A DNA stretch of 64,000 bases from Candidatus Acidiflorens stordalenmirensis. Lineage in GTDB: Bacteria > Acidobacteriota > Terriglobia > Terriglobales > Acidobacteriaceae. A model generated the notes under the pieces. That model worked only from the letters and a program-made list of their open reading frames with translations, had not been told where the DNA came from and did not search any database. Below, in pieces: positions 1 through 6,233 of the stretch; position 1 is the first letter of the stretch, and the number at the start of each line of letters is the position of its first letter. The stretch is taken from positions 31,334 to 95,333 of the forward strand of contig PLIC01000233.1 of NCBI GenBank assembly GCA_003139995.1, given 5' to 3'. The translations under genes were made by a program, and so were the position numbers.

Positions 1-2
1 TA

Positions 3-260
3 ACCAGCGTTGCAGGCGGTCTTCTCGCTCCCTATGCCCCTCACCAAACTGACACCAGTCTGCCCGCCAATCACGTCTACGACAAGGTCATATCCGCGCG
101 AGTTGACCTGAGAAGATGCTGGAACGTGAAAGTGGAAGGTCACTTCATGAACGGCTACGAGTACAGCAGCTATCCGAACGGGTTTTACCCCCAAGTTAAC
201 CCCCAGGGCTTCAAGCCCAACACAAACGCTTTGGTGGTTAAGACCGGGTTCAATTTCTAG
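3..260 (+). CDS. C-terminal end of an outer-membrane beta-barrel protein (partial)
   Basis: An open frame runs in from the left edge and stops with TAG at 258-260. The last 85 residues alternate polar and hydrophobic residues and end in ...TGFNF, with the terminal aromatic Phe typical of BAM-assembled outer-membrane barrels. The start lies outside the window, so family and substrate are unknown. The next gene begins 29 bp downstream on the same strand and encodes a PBP-like/TonB protein, so an operon for a phosphate-selective or other specific porin is possible but unproven. Confidence 0.6.
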   Translation, partial: TSVAGGLLAPYAPHQTDTSLPANHVYDKVISARVDLRRCWNVKVEGHFMNGYEYSSYPNGFYPQVNPQGFKPNTNALVVKTGFNF

Positions 261-289
261 CTGAGAGAGGGACGCAAAGGAGAACACTG

Positions 290-970
290 ATGAAATGTCC
301 GAAAGTGCTCCTGCTCGCCGCCGGATTGACGATCTTCGCCTCGGTGGATTCCGTTGCGGGCGATGTCAAGGTGATTGCCAATGCAAGTGTGAAAGCAGAC
401 ACGATCTCTGCCGCCGATCTGAAACGCGTGTTTCTGGAGGAGAAGAGCTCGCTCGACGGTTCGCATGTGGAACCCCTACTCGAGAAGGAGGGGCGGGCCC
501 ACGAAGCCTTCCTGCAAGAGTACCTCGGCATGAGCGAAGATGATCTGCAGTCGTACTACCAAACGCTGTTGTTCACGGGCAGAGGCTTTATGCCGAAGGT
601 GCTTGGATCTGATGCCGAGGTCGTGGCTTATGTGGCCCGGACGCAAGGCGCGATTGGATATGTGAGTAGCGCAGCCAGCGCGGAGGGTGTGAAGACACTC
701 GCCATCGGGGTTCCCAGCAGCAACGCCGAAAGAAAGCTGATTACGCGGGTCGAGCCGGATTATCCGGACACGCTGAAGCGGCTTAACATTGGCGGAACGG
801 TACGCTTGCGGGTATCCATTTCGGCGAAGGGGAACGTGGAGGATGTCGAACTGCTGGGAGGCAACCCGATTCTCGGCGAGTCGGCCGCAGCCGCAGTGAA
901 AAAATGGGTATACGCCGCTGGCAGGTCGCGGACTATCGCGGAGGTTAGCATCCTGTTTGATGGGCGCTAA
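290..970 (+). CDS. PBP-like (PstS-type) domain fused to a TonB C-terminal domain
   Basis: The 226-residue protein has a signal peptide (about residues 1-24, ending near SVAG). Residues 25-140 resemble the short phosphate-ABC-type periplasmic binding domain (PBP-like, with a GAIGYVSS strand near the end). Residues 147-226 are a TonB C-terminal energy-transducer domain, with the family pattern RVEPDYPDTLKR then GGTVRLRVSI then AAAVKKWVYAAG. There is no N-terminal membrane anchor of the usual TonB type beyond the signal sequence. RBS AAGGAG sits just upstream of the ATG. It follows an outer-membrane protein gene, so it may couple substrate binding to an outer-membrane partner. The domain pairing is unusual; the function is inferred. 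Confidence 0.7.
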   Translation: MKCPKVLLLAAGLTIFASVDSVAGDVKVIANASVKADTISAADLKRVFLEEKSSLDGSHVEPLLEKEGRAHEAFLQEYLGMSEDDLQSYYQTLLFTGRGFMPKVLGSDAEVVAYVARTQGAIGYVSSAASAEGVKTLAIGVPSSNAERKLITRVEPDYPDTLKRLNIGGTVRLRVSISAKGNVEDVELLGGNPILGESAAAAVKKWVYAAGRSRTIAEVSILFDGR

Positions 971-1178
971 TGAGACTTGGGAAAAGTTCCAGAATTTTAG
1001 AGGTATCGAGAATTAGCCGGCCCATTGTCCCGAACAAGTCCGGTATCTTCAGCAACTATCTATCGGCAGCGATCTCCGCTGACAGCATGCACACGTTCCA
1101 CAATTGCGCTGACGACGGCGAACAGATGCTGCAAAGTCCCCCTCTTCACTCAGGGAAGCAACCCTCTGCTTTTCCATT
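971..1178. other. Intergenic region upstream of the blaI-like gene
   Basis: About 200 bp with no convincing gene. A 74-codon frame begins at the ATG overlapping the previous stop codon, but it has no recognisable domain and no RBS, so I treat it as non-coding. The region should hold the promoter for the blaI-M56-degP group. Confidence 0.4.
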
Positions 1179-1198
1179 GCAACTAAAGAATTAGTTAC
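1179..1198. promoter_or_regulatory. Palindromic operator candidate for the BlaI-like repressor
   Basis: GCAACTAA-AGAA-TTAGTTAC is a near-perfect dyad (one mismatch in 8-bp arms). The same arms recur as a perfect dyad in front of the degP-like gene at 3112-3138. It lies about 45 bp before the GTG start of the blaI-like gene, as expected for autoregulation by a BlaI/MecI repressor. The arm sequence differs from the classical TACA/TGTA core of staphylococcal BlaI operators, so the assignment rests on position and repetition. Confidence 0.55.
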
Positions 1199-1240
1199 CT
1201 TTTGACGCGTGAAGCGTCTAAGGGTCGAGGAGGGCCGCCA

Positions 1241-1639
1241 GTGCCGCCGAGACAATCAGGAACTTTGACCGAAGCCGAGCTGCGAATCATGAATGTGCTC
1301 TGGGGGAAGGGATCGGGCACGGTCCAGCAAGTTCTTGATTCTATTACTGAAAAGCCTGTCTTGGCCTACAACTCGGTTTTGACCACGATCCGTGTACTGG
1401 AGCGAAAGGGCTATTTGAAACACTTAAAGGATGGACGCGCGCACGTCTTTACACCTGTGGTCGGGCGAAAAGAGGCAACGCGCTCGGAAATCCGGCACCT
1501 CGTGAGTCGTTTTTTCAAGAACTCTCATGAGCAACTGGTCTTGAACCTCCTCGAGGACCAGGGCATCGGGCCGGAGGAAATCGGTCGCCTCCGGCAGATG
1601 CTGATTCAGAACGACACGATTCGGAAGGACGCAAAATGA
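1241..1639 (+). CDS. BlaI/MecI-family transcriptional repressor
   Basis: Small winged-helix repressor of 132 residues. The N-terminus ...GTLTEAELRIMNVLW and the helix-turn-helix around VQQVLDSI...NSVLTTIRVLERKGYL are typical of Penicillinase_R (BlaI/MecI/CopY) proteins. The C-terminal third should dimerise and contain the site cut during induction. I prefer the GTG start at 1241, preceded by GAGGAGGG; a TTG at 1202 in the same frame lacks an RBS and would abut the operator. The stop overlaps the start of the M56 protease gene (ATGA), so the two are translationally coupled. No beta-lactamase gene is nearby; the DegP gene is the apparent target. Confidence 0.85.
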   Translation: MPPRQSGTLTEAELRIMNVLWGKGSGTVQQVLDSITEKPVLAYNSVLTTIRVLERKGYLKHLKDGRAHVFTPVVGRKEATRSEIRHLVSRFFKNSHEQLVLNLLEDQGIGPEEIGRLRQMLIQNDTIRKDAK

Positions 1640-3096
1640 GCTGGCTTCCCCTACAGACAGTGGCGCAGACCTCGGTCGAGCGCATTCTCAACGCGCTTCC
1701 CGAAGGATTTCTGATCGCGCTCTTTGCCTGGGCATTACTGCGCGTTTTGCGAAGGCAAAATTCGGGAACGCGATTTGCCGTCTGGTTCCTGGCATTGCTG
1801 ACCGTCGTTGCGCTTCCTGTGCTGGGCGGTTTTGGCGAAGGGCGGGTGCTGATGGCGGCAGGGATGTCGGCGGCGATGTCATGGGGTACGTTGCGGGGAA
1901 GCGTGATGCCGGCAATCACCGTACCCGGTCGCTGGGCGCTTTTTGTCTTCTTTGCCTGGGCTCTGGGGGTGGGGGCGGCGATGCTGCGTTTGGCGGCTGG
2001 GTTTTGGCGCCTGCGCCAGTTGCGCCAGAGTTGCACTCCGATCGTCGCCGCAGATCTCGATCCGGCGGTGCGAAAAACGGTGGATGCAATTGGCGCGTCC
2101 GTGACGATCGCTACGTCAGAGTGCGTGCGCGTGCCTGCCGCCATCGGCTTTTGGAAGCGGACGATTGTCCTGCCCGCCTGGGCGGTGCGAGAACTGCCGC
2201 CGAACGATCTCAACGTCATCCTATTGCACGAATTCGCACACCTGCGGCGCTGGGACGACTGGACAAATCTCATTCAGAAAATCGTGCGCGCTTTATTCTT
2301 CTTTCATCCAGCGGTGTGGTGGATTGAGAACCGGCTCTCGGTGGAACGCGAGATGGCTTGCGACGATGCCGTGCTGGCCGAAACTGCCAACCCGCACGGA
2401 TACGCCACTTGTCTGGTCTCGCTGCTGGAAAAGAGTCTTGCGCATCGTCCAGCGCACAGGCGATGGTCGATGGTCCAGGCAGCTGTCAATCGGGCCCGCG
2501 AGGCTTCGCTGCGGCTGGCGCGGATTCTCGATACAAACCGACCCGTAGCCACGCGAGTCTGGAAACCGGCGCTGGGCATGGTCGCCGCTTTTTCCATCGT
2601 CTGCCTGATGGTGCTGCCGCGCGCACCCCAGTTCGTCGCGTTTGATCGCGGCATGCTGGACAGTAACTCCGATCACGGGTATTCGGCTGTGGTCAGCCAG
2701 TCTTCGTTGGAGTCTTCGTCGTTCCAGTCTTCGTTTCGAACGACGGCGGTAATTCCCGGCGCGTTGCGGACTGGCGATTCGTCATCGCTGGGGACGACTG
2801 CCAAAAGAACGACTGCCAAGGTTGTCCATGCGCACGCCGTTGTTGCACACCAGGCTGCTCCGGTGCGGGTAATCGCTGCCCGATTGAACGCGACGCCAGC
2901 GCGCGACCGAGTCGTCGCGATCAACGCAAGCGCGGATCGGGAGATCGTGCCGGAATTTCGAACGCTGGTCTTCATTGAAGCCACGCAGTACGTGACTTCC
3001 GATTCGTCGGTGTGGAGCGTCCAGGTGTGGCGTGTGACGTTGGTGAGAGCGGTCCCCGACCGGTTGGCGAGGGTGCCTGTCGCCAATTCGATTTAG
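1636..3096 (+). CDS. M56-family membrane metalloprotease (BlaR1/MecR1-like antirepressor)
   Basis: 486-residue inner-membrane protein with hydrophobic segments near residues 24-37, 48-65, 98-122 and 308-325. The zinc motif HEFAH is at about 198-202, followed by LRRWDDW and, further on, the ERE-x-ACDDAVL motif of Peptidase_M56. The C-terminal 160 residues are Ser/Thr/Val-rich and low in complexity, and there is no penicillin-binding sensor domain, so the signal is not obviously a beta-lactam. It overlaps the blaI-like gene by 4 bp. The expected role is to cleave or inactivate that repressor on envelope stress, releasing blaI and degP. The signal and cleavage site are inferred. Confidence 0.85.
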   Translation: MSWLPLQTVAQTSVERILNALPEGFLIALFAWALLRVLRRQNSGTRFAVWFLALLTVVALPVLGGFGEGRVLMAAGMSAAMSWGTLRGSVMPAITVPGRWALFVFFAWALGVGAAMLRLAAGFWRLRQLRQSCTPIVAADLDPAVRKTVDAIGASVTIATSECVRVPAAIGFWKRTIVLPAWAVRELPPNDLNVILLHEFAHLRRWDDWTNLIQKIVRALFFFHPAVWWIENRLSVEREMACDDAVLAETANPHGYATCLVSLLEKSLAHRPAHRRWSMVQAAVNRAREASLRLARILDTNRPVATRVWKPALGMVAAFSIVCLMVLPRAPQFVAFDRGMLDSNSDHGYSAVVSQSSLESSSFQSSFRTTAVIPGALRTGDSSSLGTTAKRTTAKVVHAHAVVAHQAAPVRVIAARLNATPARDRVVAINASADREIVPEFRTLVFIEATQYVTSDSSVWSVQVWRVTLVRAVPDRLARVPVANSI

Positions 3097-3111
3097 CGGG
3101 CAAATTTTTTT

Positions 3112-3138
3112 GCAACTAACAACTAGATATTTAGTTGC
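3112..3138. promoter_or_regulatory. Palindromic operator candidate upstream of the degP-like gene
   Basis: Perfect 8-bp inverted repeat GCAACTAA / TTAGTTGC at 3112-3119 and 3131-3138 with an 11-bp AT-rich spacer. It matches the dyad at 1179-1198 in front of the blaI-like gene, although with a longer spacer (11 versus 4 bp). It ends 31 bp before the protease start. Probable shared binding site for the BlaI-like repressor. Confidence 0.55.
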
Positions 3139-3168
3139 CCATACTTCGTAGCACAAGGAGAAGAGAAA

Positions 3169-4701
3169 ATGAAGATGTGGATAGAACGTTGTAAAGCAGT
3201 GGTGACCAGGCGTCTATTAGTGGCCTTGGTAGCCGTGGTGGCAGTTGGGTCAGTGGCGACGTTCAACTTTACGAAGTCTGCAAAGGCAGCGGTGACGGCT
3301 CCGGCCGCGGCGCCGCTTGATGACAACAGTGTCGGAGCGCTCCTCACGCTCGACCGCGCCATGGAAACCCTGGCGGCACGGGTTACACCGGCGGTCGTCA
3401 ATGTTACGGTTGTGTCGAAGTCCAACCCGCAGCAGAGCGGTCTGGAAGGTATGCCCGACATGCAGCAATTCTCTGGCCCGGGCAATCCTTTCGGTCGTCA
3501 GTTCAACATGCCGTCACAGCCTCAGAACAGGATGGAACACGGGTTAGGCAGCGGCGTAATCATCTCGCCCGACGGATATATCGTCACTAACAACCATGTT
3601 ATCGATGGAGCTGTCGACATTCGCGTCACCATGAGTAACCGGGAGGTGCTGCCAGCTAAGTTGGTAGGCGCCGACCCGCTGACAGACCTCGCTGTTATCA
3701 AGGTTAATGCAACTAACTTACCGAGCGTTCCTTGGGGTAACTCGGCCGGCCTGCACGCTGGACAGACGGTGCTGGCCTTTGGGAATCCGTACGGGTACCG
3801 CTTCACGGTGACGCGCGGCATTATCAGCGCGCTGAACCGTCCCAATCCTGACGCAAGTGATCGCCGCAAGCCGGGCGAGTTCATCCAGACCGACGCCGCC
3901 ATCAATCCCGGCAATTCCGGCGGAGCGCTCGTTGACGCTCGCGGCGAGCTTATCGGAATCAACACCTTCCTGATTTCATCCTCGGGATCGTTCTCAGGAA
4001 TGGGTTTTGCGATTCCTTCCCAGATTGTCCAGCATACCGTGGAGGCACTGATTCGGGACGGCAAAGTAACTCACGCGTTCATCGGAATTCAGATCTCCGA
4101 CGTTACTCCCGACAACGCGAAGTTTTTCCAGATGAATAAGGCTGAGGGAGCGGTGGTCAGCGAGGTCGAGCCGGACACGCCCGGAGCGAAGGCGGGCCTG
4201 CGCACCGGAGACGTGATTACCGAACTCGACGGAAAGCCCGTGACCGACGCCGGACAATTGCAAATGACGGTCGGACAAAAGCGGCCGGGTGACACGATCC
4301 ATCTACTGGTGGTGCGTGACAGCAAACCGACGAGCATTCCAGTGACGCTCGAAGCGCTGGGCGGCGGCAAGGGCGCCGAGACCGCCGCCGGCGAACACGG
4401 GAAGGGGCGTTGGGGGCTGAGTCTCGCTGACCTGACCCCGGACGTCCGGGATGAACTGCAAGCGCAATCTCAAAGAACAGTTCACGGCGCCATTGTGGAG
4501 GACGTCCAGCCCGGCAGCCCGGCCGACAATGCGGGCTTGCAGCGTGGGGACGTCATCGTGGAAGTGAACCGGCACGCGGTGAAATCCGCGGCCGACGTGG
4601 CGCAGGTGTTATCGAGCGTGCCGAACGGTCAGGATGCGCTGGTGCTGGTGTGGTCGAACGGGGGCAGCACATTCCGTGTGTTGCATCCGCCGCAGGGCTA
4701 G
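3169..4701 (+). CDS. degP: DegP/HtrA-type periplasmic serine protease
   Basis: 510-residue Do-family protease that degrades or refolds damaged envelope proteins. A membrane anchor or signal segment spans residues 13-41. The trypsin-like domain carries the catalytic triad His143 (TNNHVIDG), Asp173 (LTDLAVIKV) and Ser250 (NPGNSGGAL). Two PDZ domains follow at about 300-395 and 415-505, each with a hydrophobic GLxxGDVI signature. A Gln/Met/Pro-rich loop at about 85-125 resembles the LA loop. RBS AAGGAGAAG precedes the ATG. The operator dyad upstream suggests control by the BlaI-like repressor. The paralogues DegQ and MucD cannot be excluded. Confidence 0.93.
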   Translation: MKMWIERCKAVVTRRLLVALVAVVAVGSVATFNFTKSAKAAVTAPAAAPLDDNSVGALLTLDRAMETLAARVTPAVVNVTVVSKSNPQQSGLEGMPDMQQFSGPGNPFGRQFNMPSQPQNRMEHGLGSGVIISPDGYIVTNNHVIDGAVDIRVTMSNREVLPAKLVGADPLTDLAVIKVNATNLPSVPWGNSAGLHAGQTVLAFGNPYGYRFTVTRGIISALNRPNPDASDRRKPGEFIQTDAAINPGNSGGALVDARGELIGINTFLISSSGSFSGMGFAIPSQIVQHTVEALIRDGKVTHAFIGIQISDVTPDNAKFFQMNKAEGAVVSEVEPDTPGAKAGLRTGDVITELDGKPVTDAGQLQMTVGQKRPGDTIHLLVVRDSKPTSIPVTLEALGGGKGAETAAGEHGKGRWGLSLADLTPDVRDELQAQSQRTVHGAIVEDVQPGSPADNAGLQRGDVIVEVNRHAVKSAADVAQVLSSVPNGQDALVLVWSNGGSTFRVLHPPQG

Positions 4702-4742
4702 CGCGCCCAGGTTAGCGCAAATAGTTCGCGCAAATGACCAGT

Positions 4743-4794
4743 TGCGCGCTGTGTTCACCCAGCATCGAGTTGGGTGCGACGCAGCGCGCATTTT
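4743..4794 (+). terminator. Terminator-like branched hairpin after degP
   Basis: TGCGCGCTG (4743-4751) pairs with CAGCGCGCA (4782-4790) and encloses a second stem, CACCCA/TGGGTG (4756-4761 and 4771-4776). A TTTT tract follows at once. It sits 40 bp after the degP stop, as a plausible intrinsic terminator. Confidence 0.55.
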
Positions 4795-4847
4795 CTTCGT
4801 CACGCCACGTAATTGTTGGTGACTGCGCTGCCAACTTTGGCTTAGGG

Positions 4848-5831
4848 CTACCAGCGGTCTTGCACCAGCGGACGAATCTTTTCGTCATAGATGCGCCGTA
4901 CCCCTGTCATTACCTCGTCTGTGAGGGGCGGCAGGTCCGACGCGCGGCAGTTTTCCGCAACCTGCTCCGCGCGCTTGCCGCCAGGAATGGCGCAGGTCAC
5001 TGCGTCGAACATGAGGATCCAGCGCAGGGCGAACTGACTCATCGAGACGCCGGTGGGTAAGAGCGCTCGCATCTCTTCAACCGCCTCCAGTCCGACGTTG
5101 TAATCCACGCCGGAAAATGTTTCTCCCACATCAAAGGCTTGCCCCTGGCGATTGAAATTCCGGTGGTCATCTGCCGCGAAGGTGGAACCGCGGCGGAATT
5201 TACCCGTCAGCAGGCCGCTGGCGAGCGGCACACGGGCGAGGATGCCTACCCGCTTCTGTTTGGCTCGCGCGAAGAACTGGTCCGCCGGCCGCTGGCGGAA
5301 ACAGTTGAAAATGATCTGCACTGTCTGGACGTTGGGAAACTCTACTGCCTTGCGCGCTTCTTCGATCTTCTCGACGCTCACACCGTAATAGCGAATCTTG
5401 CCCGCCCGCACTAGGTCATCGAGTGTCCCGAAGACCTCGGGCCGGTCATACAGCGCGCTCGGCGGGCAATGAAGTTGCAGCAGATCGAGGCTGTCGGTCG
5501 AAAGATTCCGCAAACTATCTTCGACCCACATGGTCAGGTTCTGGCGGCTGTATCCTTCCACCGTCTGGCGCGGCAGACGGCGTCCAGCTTTCGTGGCAAC
5601 CACAATCTCGCCCTTTTCGCTCTTCTTAAGTTGAGCAACTAGGCGTTCGCTGCGGCCATCGCCATACACGTCTGCGGTATCGATAAAATTTACCCCGCAA
5701 TCGACGGCTTGGTGCAGCGCAGTGAGAGATTCGTCGTCCGAAACGGTGCCCCATGCGCCGCCGATGGCCCACGCGCCAAAGCTGATGTCCGAGACCTTCC
5801 AACCGGTGCGCCCAAGTTGACGGTATTTCAT
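4848..5831 (-). CDS. Aldo/keto reductase
   Basis: 327-residue NAD(P)H-dependent oxidoreductase of the AKR superfamily, (alpha/beta)8 barrel. Visible features are the N-terminal KYRQLGRTGWKVS strand pair, the catalytic Asp/Tyr in IDTADVYGDGRSE, Lys in VVATKAG and His in LLQLHCPP (full tetrad), and a C-terminal AIPGGKRAEQV cofactor-binding segment. I place the start at MKYRQLG (5831), preceded by AGGAGAC; the frame is open 42 codons further upstream but this adds no family-like sequence. It resembles the AKR11/12 or general-stress type. The substrate is not evident. Confidence 0.88.
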   Translation of the reverse strand: MKYRQLGRTGWKVSDISFGAWAIGGAWGTVSDDESLTALHQAVDCGVNFIDTADVYGDGRSERLVAQLKKSEKGEIVVATKAGRRLPRQTVEGYSRQNLTMWVEDSLRNLSTDSLDLLQLHCPPSALYDRPEVFGTLDDLVRAGKIRYYGVSVEKIEEARKAVEFPNVQTVQIIFNCFRQRPADQFFARAKQKRVGILARVPLASGLLTGKFRRGSTFAADDHRNFNRQGQAFDVGETFSGVDYNVGLEAVEEMRALLPTGVSMSQFALRWILMFDAVTCAIPGGKRAEQVAENCRASDLPPLTDEVMTGVRRIYDEKIRPLVQDRW

Positions 5832-6233
5832 TGTCTCCTCTTCTCCTCTGCAGAACAGATCAGGTTCCGCTCTCGACCCGGAACCACGACCCGGAAGTAT
5901 GCCTCCCAAAGTGTAACTCGACGGTATAGCGTGCTGGTCAGAAACCGTCGCCGTCATCGCCCGCTAATGCATTCCATCAACAATTCGAATTGGACTCAGC
6001 GCGAACGGGATATTAAGGTCTTTTGCTTCGGCCCCATATCGGGAATAGCGCAAGCGCAAAGCAAATTTGGCCATCCGATCCGCACCGTGGTAATCGGCAA
6101 TCCACTGCCTATGTGGGGCAGTTCCGTTTTCATCCGATAGAATGGCTTAGGAGGATGGTTTTTTCTAACCGTCTTCGCATTGCTCGGTCGGTTGCTGGAT
6201 GGCCGGTTGCAAGGCCTAAGGAATTTTGGACAA
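5832..6233. other. Intergenic region between divergent aldo/keto reductase and phosphorylase genes
   Basis: About 400 bp that must carry promoters for both flanking genes. A possible 35-codon leader frame (6155-6262) starts directly after AGGAGG and runs into the phosphorylase gene, but the zero spacing makes it doubtful. No other feature seen. Confidence 0.3.

Noticed and set aside
970..1194. 74-codon frame after the PBP-TonB gene
   Set aside because: Starts in an ATG overlap but has no RBS or recognisable domain, and ends inside the operator dyad.
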